Positions 13,201 to 28,200 of a stretch of DNA of 64,000 nucleotides are shown here, one piece after another. The position numbers were made by a program, and so were the translations under genes. The stretch is from NCBI GenBank assembly GCA_022376925.1, contig JAIOJX010000002.1:131388831-131452830 (forward strand). Direction: 5' to 3'. Each line of letters begins with the position of its first letter. Position 1 is the first letter of the stretch. The notes below the pieces were generated by a model. That model was given only the letters and a program-made list of their open reading frames with translations. It was not told where the DNA came from and did not search any database. Source of the DNA: Tragulus kanchil. Taxonomy: Eukaryota > Chordata > Mammalia > Artiodactyla > Tragulidae.

Positions 13201-16200
13201 GTTTTTAATTCAGTTTGCTTGTAGTCTCTTAAAGGTTTTTGTATCTGTGTTGATTGGAGCTGTTGGCCATTGTTTTATTTTCTTGTGCTGTCTTTTACTG
13301 GTTTTTCAACCAAGGTAATTCTGATCTCATAAAATGAGTAAGGAGGTGTACACTCCTCTTTGATGCTTTTGAAGAATTATCAAGAATTGGCATTGTGGGT
13401 TAGTCACTCCGTAATGTCCATCTCTTTGTGACCACATGGACTATAGCCAAGCAGGCTCCTCTGTCCATGGAATTCTCCGGGCAAGAATACTGGAGTGGGT
13501 TGCCATTTCTTTCTTTAGGAAATCTTCCTGATCCAGGGATCAAACCCAGGTCTCCCACCTTGCAAGCAGATTCTTTACCATCTGAGCCACCAAGAAAGCT
13601 GGAATTGTCATTAATTCTATTTTAAAAATTTTTGTAGGACTTCCCTGGTGGTACAGTGGATAATAATCTGTTGCCAATGCAGGGGACATGGGTTTGATCC
13701 CTGGTCTGGGAAGAGTCAACATGCCATGGAACAACTAAAACCTTTGCCCTTGAACTGCAGGTGCCTTTGGGTCCTAGAGCCTGAAAACCTCAATTACTGA
13801 GCCTATGTGCTACAAGTACAGAAGCCCACACACCTAGAGCCTATGCTCCACAACAAGAGAAAGCACTAGAATGAGAAGCCCACACACTGCAATTAGAGAG
13901 TAGCCCCCACTCCACACAATTAGAGAAAGCCTGCACACAGCAACGAAGACCCAGTGCAACTAAAAAAAAATAATAATAATAAAGATTTGGGGCTTCCCTG
14001 GTGGTCCAGTGGGTAAGGACACCGCCTTGCAGTGCAAGGCGCCGGTTCAATTTTGAAAAACTTTTATCATATGTGAGTTGACTTACTACTACTTTACATT
14101 ATTACTGAGAGTTTCTATCATGGAAGTGTGTTGAAGCTTGTCAAATATTTTCTCTGCATCTATTGAAGTGATCATGTGATTTTTTTCTTTTATATTATAA
14201 ACATGTTTTATTTCTATTTTGATTTGCATGTGTTTGATCATCTTTACATCCCTGAAATAAATCTCACATGATCATGATGCATTTCTCTTTTAATGTGTTT
14301 TTAATTCAGTTTGCTTGTAGTCTCTTAAAGGTTTTTGTATCTGTGTTGATTGGAGCTGTTGGCCATTGTTTTATTTTCTTGTGCTGTCTTTTACTGGTTT
14401 TTCAACCAAGGTAATTCTGATCTCATAAAATGAGTAAGGAGGTGTACACTCCTCTTTGATGCTTTTGAAGAATTATCAAGAATTGGCATTGTGGGTTAGT
14501 CACTCCGTAATGTCCATCTCTTTGTGACCACATGGACTATAGCCAAGCAGGCTCCTCTGTCCATGGAATTCTCCGGGCAAGAATACTGGAGTGGGTTGCC
14601 ATTTCTTTCTTTAGGAAATCTTCCTGATCCAGGGATCAAACCCAGGTCTCCCACCTTGCAAGCAGATTCTTTACCATCTGAGCCACCAAGAAAGCTGGAA
14701 TTGTCATTAATTCTATTTTAAAAATTTTTGTAGGACTTCCCTGGTGGTACAGTGGATAATAATCTGTTGCCAATGCAGGGGACATGGGTTTGATCCCTGG
14801 TCTGGGAAGAGTCAACATGCCATGGAACAACTAAAACCTTTGCCCTTGAACTGCAGGTGCCTTTGGGTCCTAGAGCCTGAAAACCTCAATTACTGAGCCT
14901 ATGTGCTACAAGTACAGAAGCCCACACACCTAGAGCCTATGCTCCACAACAAGAGAAAGCACTAGAATGAGAAGCCCACACACTGCAATTAGAGAGTAGC
15001 CCCCACTCCACACAATTAGAGAAAGCCTGCACACAGCAACGAAGACCCAGTGCAACTAAAAATAAATAATAATAATAAAGATTTGGGGGCTTCCCCTGGT
15101 GGTCCAGTGGGTAAGGACACCGCCTTGCAGTGCAAGGGGCGCCGGTTCAATCCCTGGCCTGGGAAGATCCCACGTGCCGCGGAGTGGCTGGACCGATGTG
15201 TCCAATTACCGAGCCGGAGCTCTGGAGCGCATGCGCCCAAAGCCGGTGCTCTGCGACAACAGAGGCCACCATGATGGGAGGCCCACACGGGCCAAAGAAC
15301 AAAGATGGATGAAAAATGGACAAACGAAAGACCAGTAGAAGTGACCCGCCTACTCCCCTCCCTCCCACCCAACCCCCCCCAAAAGTAAATAATAAATAAA
15401 TCTTTAAAAAAAATAAAAAAAAAAAAAAGATTTGGTAAAATTCCTCAGTGAAATCATCTGCTACTGGGTTTTTTATTGAGAGATTTTTGATTGTTGATTC
15501 AGTCTCCTTACTAGTGATAGACTGGTTTAGACTTTATTTGTTCATGATTCAATGTTAGGGTTTACCAGGTTATCCAGTTTGTAAACATAAAATTTTTCAT
15601 AGTACAGTGTACCTTTTTATTTCTGTGACATCATTTGTAATGTCTTTAATCATTTCATATTTCATATTTGGGTCTTCTTTTTATTAGTCTAGCTAAAAGT
15701 ATCAGTTTTTGTTTTCAACCAATCGATATTTAGTTTTGTAATTTTTTTTAATTTAAAAAATTTTTTTTAAAGTATTTATTTGGTTGCACTGGGTCTTAGT
15801 TATGGTATGTGGGATCTAGTTCCCTGACCAGGGATTGAACCCAGGTCCCCAACATTGGGAGCACAGAGTCTTAGCCACTGGACCACCAGGGAAATCCCTG
15901 TAATTTTTAAATATTGTTTTATACTCTCTGTTTTATTAATGTGTCTTGTATTCTTCATTATTCCCTTCTTCTGAAAGCTTTGAAATTTGTTCTTTTTCTT
16001 GTTGCTTGAGTTCTAAACTTAAGTTGCTTATTGGTGATCTTTCTTCTTTCTTAAACTTGCCTCTCAGTACTGTTTTTGCTGAATCCTATATATTTTGGCA
16101 TGCTTTCTATTAATTTAATATATCTCAAGATATTTTCTAATTTCTATTTTGATACTTTTTTGACTCGTAAGTTGTTCAAAAATGTGTTGTTTAATTTCCA

Positions 16201-19200
16201 CTTATTTTGAAGTTTCCTGTTTTCCTTTTGCTATTGGTTTCCAGTTTCATTCCATTCTGGTCAGAAAAGACAGTATGGTCTCAGTCTTCATAAGTTTGTG
16301 AAAGTAAGTTTTGTGACATAAAGTGATATATCTCAGAGAATGCTCCACATACACTTGAAAAAAAAAAAAGTATACTCTTGCTCTATTCAATCAAACATTC
16401 TGTATATGTTTGTAAGAGTCATTTGATCTATTGTGTCATTCAAGCCCATCATTTATTTGTTGATTTTTCTGTCTGATTAATCTGCCTATTACTGAAAGTG
16501 AAATACTGAACTCTCTCCCTGTTACTCTATTTCTGGCTATTTCACCTTATATCAATGTTTGCTTTATATCTTTAGACTTCTGAAATTGTGTGCATATATT
16601 TTTATGATTCTTATATCTTTCTTTTATTATTTCATAGAGTCTTTCTGTGTGTCTTGTGACTATTTTTGACTAAAAGACTGTTTTGTCCAATAAAACCATA
16701 ATTAACCCTGCTCTTTTTTTAGTTTTCAAGGAGTATCTTTTTAATCTGCTTATTTTTAGTCTCCATATGTCCTTAAATGTAAAATGAGTTTCTTATAGGC
16801 AGCATATTTTGGGATCTTTATTTTTATCCACTCAGTTACTATATTTTTTGACTGAATAGTTTAATCTGTGTACATTTTAAGTAATGTAAACAAGTTTCCC
16901 TGGTAGCTCAGACTTAATGTAAAGGCTTCCCTGTTGGCTCAAATGGTCAGGAATCTTCCTGCAATTCCAGAGGCCCAGGTTCAGGAAGATCCCCTGGAGA
17001 AGGGAATGGCAAGAATTTCAAGGACAGTGGAACCTGGTGGATTATGGTCTATGGAGTCACAAAGAGTTCAACACAACAAAGCAACTAACACACACACACA
17101 TACATTTAAAGTAATTTTTCACAAGGAAGAATTTGCTATTACCATTTCATTAATTGTTTTGCTTCTCTTGTTCTTTTGTCTTTTTTCCCTCTCTTGCTGT
17201 CATTAGTTCTTTTTGTTGAGTTTTTTATTGATAAGCTTTGATAACTTTTTCTTTTCTTTTGTGTTGTTGTTTATTGTTCAGTTGCTAGGTCGTGTTTAAC
17301 TATTTGTGACTTAAATATTTTTTATAGTTACCAAGGATCTTACATAAAATATCTTATAATTATAACAGTATGTTATTGATTAATAACCCCCATCACATTT
17401 TAAAAAGTATTCTCTTTACTAACCCTCTTTAGGATCCACCACACATTTTAATTATTTATCTCATAACTTATATCTGCTTGTACTATATATCTTATTTTTA
17501 ATAAAAACATAACATTTTTAATTATAGTTATTTTAAAATATTTGTCCTTTAATTCTTACAGTAGAATTCAAAGTAATTTACCTAACATCATCAAAATAAT
17601 GAATTGTACATTGTTCTGCATGCTGTGTAATTACTATTACCTGTAAGTTTTATACTTTCTTGTGCTTTTGTGTTATTGTTTATCATCCTTTTTTCTAAAT
17701 TTGAAGAACTCTTAACATTTCTTGTAAGACAGGTATACAGGTAATGAACTCTCAACTTTTATTGTTTTGTAAAGTCATTAGCCTTCATTCTTGAAGACAG
17801 TTTTACCAGGTATAGCGTCTTTGTTAGGCACGGGTTTTTGTCTGTTTGTTTCAGCACTTTGAATGAAATTTGAACATATTAATATGATTTCATCCCTTCT
17901 AGCCTTCAAGGTTTCTGCTGAAAAATCTGCTGATATTCTTACAGTGTTCACTTGTATGTGACACTTTGCTTTACTCTTGCTTCTTCCAAAATCCTCTGTT
18001 TGTCTTTGAGTTTTGACTAGAATCCTCTGAATATTTTCCATGGGATTATGGTCCCTGTTGGCTCAAATGGTCAGGAATCTTCCTGCAATTCCAGAGGCCC
18101 AGGTTCAGGAAGATCCCCTGGAGAAGGGAATGGCAAGAATTTCAAGGACAGTGGAACCTGGTGGATTATGGTCTATGGAGTCACAAAGAGTTCAACACAA
18201 CAAAGCAACTAACACACACACACATACATTTAAAGTAATTTTTCACAAGGAAGAATTTGCTATTACCATTTCATTAATTGTTTTGCTTCTCTTGTTCTTT
18301 TGTCTTTTTTCCCTCTCTTGCTGTCATTAGTTCTTTTTGTTGAGTTTTTTATTGATAAGCTTTGATAACTTTTTCTTTTCTTTTGTGTTGTTGTTTATTG
18401 TTCAGTTGCTAGGTCGTGTTTAACTATTTGTGACTTAAATATTTTTTATAGTTACCAAGGATCTTACATAAAATATCTTATAATTATAACAGTATGTTAT
18501 TGATTAATAACCCCCATCACATTTTAAAAAGTATTCTCTTTACTAACCCTCTTTAGGATCCACCACACATTTTAATTATTTATCTCATAACTTATATCTG
18601 CTTGTACTATATATCTTATTTTTAATAAAAACATAACATTTTTAATTATAGTTATTTTAAAATATTTGTCCTTTAATTCTTACAGTAGAATTCAAAGTAA
18701 TTTACCTAACATCATCAAAATAATGAATTGTACATTGTTCTGCATGCTGTGTAATTACTATTACCTGTAAGTTTTATACTTTCTTGTGCTTTTGTGTTAT
18801 TGTTTATCATCCTTTTTTCTAAATTTGAAGAACTCTTAACATTTCTTGTAAGACAGGTATACAGGTAATGAACTCTCAACTTTTATTGTTTTGTAAAGTC
18901 ATTAGCCTTCATTCTTGAAGACAGTTTTACCAGGTATAGCGTCTTTGTTAGGCACGGGTTTTTGTCTGTTTGTTTCAGCACTTTGAATGAAATTTGAACA
19001 TATTAATATGATTTCATCCCTTCTAGCCTTCAAGGTTTCTGCTGAAAAATCTGCTGATATTCTTACAGTGTTCACTTGTATGTGACACTTTGCTTTACTC
19101 TTGCTTCTTCCAAAATCCTCTGTTTGTCTTTGAGTTTTGACTATTTGATTATGTGTCTCATTTGGATTTCTTTGGGTTTGTCTTCTATAGCTATGAGGAA

Positions 19201-22200
19201 TTTTGAATCTGATGTCTATTTCTTTTCTAGGTTGCAAGGTTTTCAGTCATTATTTCTTTGAATAAAATTCTTGGCTCCTTGTCTCTTTCCCTCTTTTAAG
19301 ACTCCTGTATTCCATATAATGCTCTACTTGGTGCTATCCCATAAATTTCTAGGGGTTCCCTGGTGGTTCAGACAGTAAACTTTCTGCCTGCCTGCAATGT
19401 TGGAGACCTGGGTTCTGTTCCTGGGTTGGGAAGATCTCCTGGAGGATGGCACGGCAACCGACACCAGTATTCTTGCCTGAAGAATCCCTATGGACAGAGG
19501 AGCCTGGCAGGCTGCAGTCCATGGGGTCACAAGTTCCTCTAAGACTTTATCTTTTTCCTCTGAGTGAATAATATTCAATGACATGATGTCACTCGTTCTT
19601 TCTTCTGCTTTGTATAGTCTGCTTTTGAACCCATCTAGTGCAATTTTTCAATTCAGTTATGGCATTCTTCAGCTCTGTTCATTCTTTTTTGTGCTTCTTT
19701 ATGCTTTCTATTGCTTTGCTGAAATTCTTATTTTGTTCATGCACTAGTCTCCTGACTTCAGTGAGTATTTTTATGATAGTTACATTGAATTCTGTATCAG
19801 CTGACTATGTCTCCATTTCATAGAGTCAAATTCTCTGATCTCTTCCTAAGATCTCTGAAAGAAGGCATTTTTATCTGATTTATTAAAAACATCTGTTTCA
19901 GTTCAGTCCTTAGTCATGTTTGATTCTTTGTGACGCTATGGACGGCAGCACACCAGGCTTCTCTGTCCCTCACTATCTCCTAGAGCTTGCATGTCCATTG
20001 AGTCGGTGATGCCATCCAACCATCTTGCCTTCTGTCATTCCCTTCTCTTTCTGCCTTCTATTTTTCCCAGCATCAGGGTCTTTTTCAGTGAGTCATCCAA
20101 ATATTGGAGTTTCAGCTTCAGCATCAGTCCTTCCCATGAATAGTCATGGTTGATTTCCTTTACAACTGGTTTGATCTCCCTGCAGTCCAAGGAGAAGAGT
20201 CTTCTCCAACATCACTTTGGAAGGCATCAATTCTTCCGCTATCTATTGAATGCAAATTAATTTTTTTGTCTCAGATTTCAGTGTCAGTAGTACAAGAAGC
20301 CAGATAATAGAGGCTTTTCATTCTCTTTCTGTTGTATTAGACCCTATGAAAATCACTGAAATTATAATTTATTTGTTAGTCCCCTTAGACTTGTAATCAA
20401 ATGATCTGTGGCATGCTTTATCTTCTAGCTCAATGAAACAATGGACAGGCAAGTGCAGTCTCATAAGAATATGGAAAGTACAAACTGTTATATTTGTTCT
20501 TCTGCATGGACTTTTCTCAGGAGTGGGATACCACATAGTCATGATGAAGGAACCTCACTGTAATGTTGAAGAAGTCTCCAAATTGATTTATCATCATACA
20601 CCAAGAGCCACTTTGGAGAAGAATGCTAAAAATGAATTATCTTTTATTCTACCTAGAGAATACACAGACAGGTATGATGCAGAGAGTGCTAAATGGTTGA
20701 TGTTTATACAACTAGAAATTGTCACTGCTTTTCCTCATTTCTTCATGCTTAGCAAAATAGTGCTTATTTAAACAAGCCAAAATGTGATTATTTGCACTTT
20801 ACAGAGGGATGCCACTTAGTGGCTATGGCTGCCTCCTTCTAACTGATGGTAACTGATGGTACATTGTTGGTATGTTAAAACATGCATGATGAGTGAAAAA
20901 ATGCAAATACTTAGATAATTAAAAGTAAAAAATGTCTCTAGTGGTGGTTTTTGAAGCCATGAGGTCAAGAATACAGAGGGATAGGTATTTTTACTATGTT
21001 AGTAAGCTAAGTTATTAACCAAATAGAGTCACAGAGAAAAATAACTCCACCTAAGATAAGTATTCTAAAATAGGGATATAACTTCTAGAGTATGGTATTT
21101 TATCTTGTGTATATAAAGTGTGTATGTGATAGAGATTTTAAATGTGTGTATATATTATGTGCTACAAACACATATGTTTAAAATCTGTGACATATAATAC
21201 TTCTTATAATAATATATAATGCTTGCTTTAATATTCCATAGAGTCAAGCCAATTGTCATATTCAAAAAGAGTATGAATGACTTTAACTTCTTTTCTAGTA
21301 AAAAAATAAAAAGGAATGTATCAAAAAGGAGAAAAAGAAACAGAATGGTATTATTTGAACTTTATTTAGTGAATCTGAAAGTTTTTAAGAAGCAACAGTA
21401 TGAAACAGTATGAATGCAAATTAATTTTTTGTCTCATGAAAATCATTTTTGAAATTAAAATAATTTATTTTGTTAGTCCCCTTAGACTTGTAATCAAATG
21501 ATCTGTGGCATGCTTTATCTTCTAGCTCAATGAAACAATGGACAGGCAAGTGCAGTCTCATAAGAATATGGAAAGTACAAACTGTTATATTTGTTCTTCT
21601 GCATGGACTTTTCTCAGGAGTGGGATACCACATAGTCATGATGAAGGAACCTCACTGTAATGTTGAAGAAGTCTCCAAATTGATTTATCATCATACACCA
21701 AGAGCCACTTTGGAGAAGAATGCTAAAAATGAATTATCTTTTATTCTACCTAGAGAATACACAGACAGGTATGATGCAGAGAGTGCTAAATGGTTGATGT
21801 TTATACAACTAGAAATTGTCACTGCTTTTCCTCATTTCTTCATGCTTAGCAAAATAGTGCTTATTTAAACAAGCCAAAATGTGATTATTTGCACTTTACA
21901 GAGGGATGCCACTTAGTGGCTATGGCTGCCTCCTTCTAACTGATGGTAACTGATGGTACATTGTTGGTATGTTAAAACATGCATGATGAGTGAAAAAATG
22001 CAAATACTTAGATAATTAAAAGTAAAAAAAATGTCTCTAGTGGTGGTTTTTGAAGCCATGAGGTCAAGAATACAGAGGGATAGGTATTTTTACTATGTTA
22101 GTAAGCTAAGTTATTAACCAAATAGAGTCACAGAGAAAAATAACTCCACCTAAGATAAGTATTCTAAAATAGGGATATAACTTCTAGAGTATGGTATTTT

Positions 22201-25200
22201 ATCTTGTGTATATAAAGTGTGTATGTGATAGAGATTTTAAATGTGTGTATATATTATGTGCTACAAACACATATGTTTAAAATCTGTGACATATAATACT
22301 TCTTATAATAATATATAATGCTTGCTTTAATATTCCATAGAGTCAAGCCAATTGTCATATTCAAAAAGAGTATGAATGACTTTAACTTCTTTTCTAGTAA
22401 AAAAATAAAAAGGAATGTATCAAAAAGGAGAAAAAGAAACAGAATGGTATTATTTGAACTTTATTTAGTGAATCTGAAAGTTTTTAAGAAGCAACAGTAT
22501 GAAACAGTATGATCAAGAAGTGTAATAGAACCACGACCCTACAGAAATGAGTGAAAGAATAAAATATAGTGGAGAATTAAAAATTAAATGATAATATGTA
22601 TCCTCAGAGATGCATGGCATTTAACTCATTTAGAGCAGGTGAGAATTAGGTGGTAGCCCTAGTCCATTTTGATAGTTGTGATCTATGTGCACTTGCAGAA
22701 TCTATCTGAAGGAGACAAGAAGATAGAACACTTACTTATCACACTATCACTTAACTTATCACACTTTCTGCCTATTCTCATTCATATGGACATAAACGAC
22801 ACTCCTGAAATAATGTCTAGAACAGGAAGTGAAAGTGTTCATAAGCAGATGATATTTTATCATACTTATAAAATATCTTCTTAAAATTTATATTTATAAT
22901 CATAGTTTATCATATCCCTATGTTTTGAAGCAGATGATGTTTTTCTTGTGTTATCACTAGTCATTTGGACTTGGAGGACAGAATAAGGAATATCCAAGAT
23001 GCATACAACTAATTGCAGTCTGCTGAGCCACAAATCTAGATTTGGAATGATAGATTCACTACAGAATAAATTGAAAATCAGAAAATTAAGGAAGATATAC
23101 TCATCTGAATGCAGAGTTGCAAAGAATAGCAAGGAAAAACAACAACAAAAAAGCCTTCCTCAAAGACATCACAAAAAAAGAAAATTATAGGCCAATTTCA
23201 CTGATGAATCTAGATGCCAAAATCCTCAACAAAATCCTAGCAAACAGAATTCAGCAACACATCAAAAAGCTCATTCATCACGATCAAGTTGGGTTCATCC
23301 CAGGCATGCAAGGACTCTTCAACATTCGCAAATCAATCAATGTGATACACCATATCAACAAATTGAAAGACAAAAATCACATGATCATCTCAATAGATGC
23401 AGAAAAAGCCTTTGACAAAGTACAGCATCCATTTATGATAAAAACTCTTCAAAAAATGGGCATAGAAGGAACTTATCTTAACATAGTGAAAGCCATATAT
23501 GAGAAGCCCACAGCGAACATTATCCTCAATGGTGAAAAACTCAAAGCATTCCCTCTAAGATCAGGAACAAGACAAGGGTGTCCACTTTCACCACTACTAT
23601 TAAACGCAATTAAAATTAAATTTTTTATGAATTTTTCTGAAAGTTTAAGAAGCAACAGTATGAAACAGTATGATCAAGAAGTGTAATAGAACCACGACCC
23701 TACAGAAATGAGTGAAAGAATAAAATATAGTGGAGAATTAAAAATTAAATGATAATATGTATCCTCAGAGATGCATGGCATTTAACTCATTTAGAGCAGG
23801 TGAGAATTAGGTGGTAGCCCTAGTCCATTTTGATAGTTGTGATCTATGTGCACTTGCAGAATCTATCTGAAGGAGACAAGAAGATAGAACACTTACTTAT
23901 CACACTATCACTTAACTTATCACACTTTCTGCCTATTCTCATTCATATGGACATAAACGACACTCCTGAAATAATGTCTAGAACAGGAAGTGAAAGTGTT
24001 CATAAGCAGATGATATTTTATCATACTTATAAAATATCTTCTTAAAATTTATATTTATAATCATAGTTTATCATATCCCTATGTTTTGAAGCAGATGATG
24101 TTTTTCTTGTGTTATCACTAGTCATTTGGACTTGGAGGACAGAATAAGGAATATCCAAGATGCATACAACTAATTGCAGTCTGCTGAGCCACAAATCTAG
24201 ATTTGGAATGATAGATTCACTACAGAATAAATTGAAAATCAGAAAATTAAGGAAGATATACTCATCTGAATGCAGAGTTGCAAAGAATAGCAAGGAAAAA
24301 CAACAACAAAAAAGCCTTCCTCAAAGACATCACAAAAAAAGAAAATTATAGGCCAATTTCACTGATGAATCTAGATGCCAAAATCCTCAACAAAATCCTA
24401 GCAAACAGAATTCAGCAACACATCAAAAAGCTCATTCATCACGATCAAGTTGGGTTCATCCCAGGCATGCAAGGACTCTTCAACATTCGCAAATCAATCA
24501 ATGTGATACACCATATCAACAAATTGAAAGACAAAAATCACATGATCATCTCAATAGATGCAGAAAAAGCCTTTGACAAAGTACAGCATCCATTTATGAT
24601 AAAAACTCTTCAAAAAATGGGCATAGAAGGAACTTATCTTAACATAGTGAAAGCCATATATGAGAAGCCCACAGCGAACATTATCCTCAATGGTGAAAAA
24701 CTCAAAGCATTCCCTCTAAGATCAGGAACAAGACAAGGGTGTCCACTTTCACCACTACTATTCAACATAGTCCTGGAAGTTCTAGCAATAGCAATAAGAG
24801 AAGAGAAAGAAATCAAAGGAATCCAGATTGGAAAAGAAGAAGTCAAACTCTCTCTATTTGCAGATGACATGATATTATACATAGAAAATCCCAAAGACAC
24901 TATTACAAAACTACTAGAGTTAATCAGCGAATTCAGCAAAGTTGCAGGATACAAAATCAATATACAGAAATCACTGGCATTCCTATACACAAACAATGAA
25001 AAATCAGAAAATGAAATCAAAGAGGCAATCCCCTTCACCATCGCAACCAAAAGAATCAAATATCTAGGAATAAACCTACCCAAAGAAACAAAAGAACTGT
25101 ACACAGAAAATTACAAGACACTCATGAGAGACATTAAAGAAGACTTAAACAGATGGAGAAATATTCCGTGTTCCTGGGTCATGAGAATCAATATTGTGAA

Positions 25201-28200
25201 AATGACCATACTACCAAATGTCATCTATAGATTCAATGCGATCCCTATCAAGCTTCCAATAACATTCTTCACAGAACTAGACCAACGAATAACACAGTTC
25301 ATATGGAAACACAAAAGACCTCGAATAGCCAAAGCAATCTTCAGGAAGAAGAATGGAGCTGGGGGGATCAGCCTCCCCAACTTCAGACTCTACTACAAAG
25401 CAACAGTCATCAAGACAGTATGGTACTGGCACAAAAACAGAAATATCGACCAATGGAACAAGATCGAGAACCCAGAGATAAAGCCACGCACCTATGGGTA
25501 CCTTATTTTTGACAAAGGAGGCGAACATATAAAATGGGATAAAGACAGCCTCTTCAACAAATGGTGCTGGGAAAATTGGACAGCTACATGCAAGAAAATG
25601 AAGTTGGAACATACCCTGACACCATACACAAAGATCAACTCAAAATGGATTAAAGACTTAAATGTAAGGCCAGAAACCATCAAACTCTTAGAGGAGAATA
25701 TAGGCAAAACCCTCAAGGACATCAATCAAAGCAAGATCTTCTCTGACCCACCTACTAGAATAGTGGAACTAAAAAGACAAATGAACATGTGGGACCTCAT
25801 GAAACTTAAAAGCTTTTGTACAGCAAAAGAAATTACAAAAAAGTTCAACAGACACCCCACAGAGTGGGAGAAAATCATAGCAAATGAAACAACAGACAAA
25901 GAATTAATCTCCAAAATCTACAAGCAACTCAGACAACTCAGCACTGGAAAAACGAACAACCCAATCAAAAAATGGGAAAAGGACCTAAACAGACACCTCT
26001 CCAACGATGACATACAGATGGCCCAAAAACACATGAAACGATGCTCAACTTCACTAATAATTAGAGAAATGCAAATCAAAACTACAATGAGATGTCACCT
26101 CACACCCGTCAGAATGGCCATCATCCACAAATCGACAGACAATAAATGCTGGAGAGGCTGCGGAGAAAAGGGAACCCTCCTGCATTGCTGGTGGGAGTGT
26201 AAATTGATACAGCCTCTATGGAAGAAAGTCTGGAGATTTCTTAAAAAACTAAAAATAGAAGCACCATATGACCCAGCAATCCCACTCTTAGGCTTATACC
26301 CTGATGAAATCAAAACTGAAAGAAGCACCTGTACCCCAATGTTCATTGCAGCTCTCTATACAATAGCTAGAACATGGAAGGAACCTAGATGCCCATCGAC
26401 GAACGAATAGATCCAAAAGCTCTGGTACATATATACAATGGAATACTACACAGCTGTAAAGAGAAATGCAGAAGAATCAGCCCTCATGAGGTGGCTGGAT
26501 CTAGAACGTATCCTAAAAAGTGAAGTCAGTCAGAAAGAGAAGGACAAATACAGTATATTAACACATATATATGGAATCTAGTAGGATGGTGATGATGGCA
26601 CATGCAGTGAAGCGACAGAAAGACAGACATGGACAGTGGACATATGGACATTGTGGGGAAGGAACAGTGGTTGAGAGGCGTAAGGGAAGTAGCATGAAGG
26701 CCTGTACTATCATAAATGAAGAAAATAGCTCTAGTCATTGCTCTGTGAGAAAAGGGGATCCTTCAGGGGTGCTGTGTGATGGTCGGGAGGGGAGGGAAGG
26801 GGGGGATATACATGTGACTAATCTGAGAACATGCATGTCTGTGAACAACAAAACTCTGTAAAAGTTAAAAGTAAAATAAAGGTTTAAAAAAAAAAAAAAA
26901 AAGCCTTCCTAAGAGAACAATGCAAAGAAATAAAGGAAGACAACAGAATGGAAGACTAGAGATCTCTTCAGGAAAAATAGAGATACCAAAGGAACATTTC
27001 ATGCAAAGATTGTCACAATTAAGGACAGAAACAGTATGGACCTAATAGAAGAGAAATAAGAACAGGTGCCAACAATACACAAAAGAATTATTCAAAAAGA
27101 TATAAGTGACCTGGATAACCATGATGGTATGATCACTCACCTAGAGCCAGACATCCTAGACTTTAAAGTAAAATGGACTTTAGGAAGCATTACTATGAAC
27201 AAAGCTAGTTGAGGTGATGGAATTCCAATGGAGCTATTTCAAATTCTAAAAAATGATGCTGTTAAAGTGCTACATTCTATATGCCAGCAAATTTGGAAAA
27301 CTCAGCAATGGCCACAGGACTGGAAAATGTTAGTTTTCATTCCAATCCCAAAGGAGGACAATGCTATAGAATGTTAAAACTACCACGCCATTGCATTCAT
27401 TTCATATGCCAGCAAGGTAATGCTCAAAATCCTTCAAGGCAGACTTCAACAGTATGTGAAATAAGAGCTTCCAGATGTACAAGCTGGATTTAGAAAAGGC
27501 AGACACACCAGAGATCAAATTGCCAAAATCTATGGATTCTAGAAAAAGAAAGAAAATTCCAGAAAAACATATACTTCTGCTTCATTTGCTACACTAAGGT
27601 CCTTGAATGTGTGAATGCAACAAACTGTGGGAAATTTGGAAAGAGATGAAAATACCAGACCACCTTACCTGTCTCCTGTGAAACCTGTATGCAGGTCAAG
27701 AAGCAACAATTACATTTATTTCCAAAGCCTATTCTCTTCTATCTATACCATGATGTTAGGAAACTGGATCTGTCCCATTCTCATTTTAATTTTAGACTTC
27801 ACAAATTGACACCAATGACCCCATGGCACAATCTAGCCTATATTCTCTCTCTCTATATATATACATATATGTATCTATATCTGTATCTGTATCGATATAT
27901 ATATGTATATATCTACATATATATATGTATATGTATATATATGTAGATATATACATATATATGTGTATATATATCGATATAGATATAGATACATATATGT
28001 ATGTATATATGTAAAATACATAAAAATATAAACTTTGAAGTCACTGAATCAGGCAAAATGTCACAATAGTTTTGAATAGGATTTCTTCCTGAAGTTCTAG
28101 AAGATTGCATGTCATGTGTGCTCAGTCATTTTCGACTCTTGCAATCTCATGGACTGTGGCCTTCTAGGCTACTCTTCACAGGCAAGAATACTGGAGTGAG

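Larger units (their letters stand above)
12956..15150. repeat. Tandem duplication 6 (offset ~1097)
   Basis: 12956-14052 and 14053-15150. The junction falls inside the young SINE, leaving its head at 13989-14050. Confidence 0.93.
10481..20520 (-). repeat. Large intron filled by an old antisense L1
   Basis: From about 10970 to 19880 the minus strand reads as an old L1 from ORF2 back toward the 5' part. Landmarks on the + strand: ccattgaattgctttggcatcc, attcctaagtattctcatt, gaagtgatcatgtgatttt, tctgattaatctgcctattac, and gctttctattgctttgctga. Bov-tA, CHR and BovB elements are nested in it and listed separately. 10481-10970 is single-copy intron with nothing recognised. No functional ORF remains. 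Confidence 0.65.
20248..22512. repeat. Tandem duplication 8 (offset ~1097), contains exon 5
   Basis: 20248-21413 and 21414-22512. The second unit lacks about 70 bp present near 20275-20345 of the first. Confidence 0.92.

Noticed and set aside
15121..15170. tRNA gene
   Set aside because: The A/B-box-like segment belongs to the tRNA-derived head of a SINE; it lacks a foldable complete tRNA and continues into the SINE body.
23161..24321. Two independent L1 insertions at neighbouring sites
   Set aside because: The first has the same 5' truncation point, the same BovB flank and the same upstream intron sequence, so it is the same insertion duplicated.
27845..28015. I/Y-rich peptides as small membrane proteins
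   Set aside because: They are translations of a TA-rich microsatellite in several frames and both strands.
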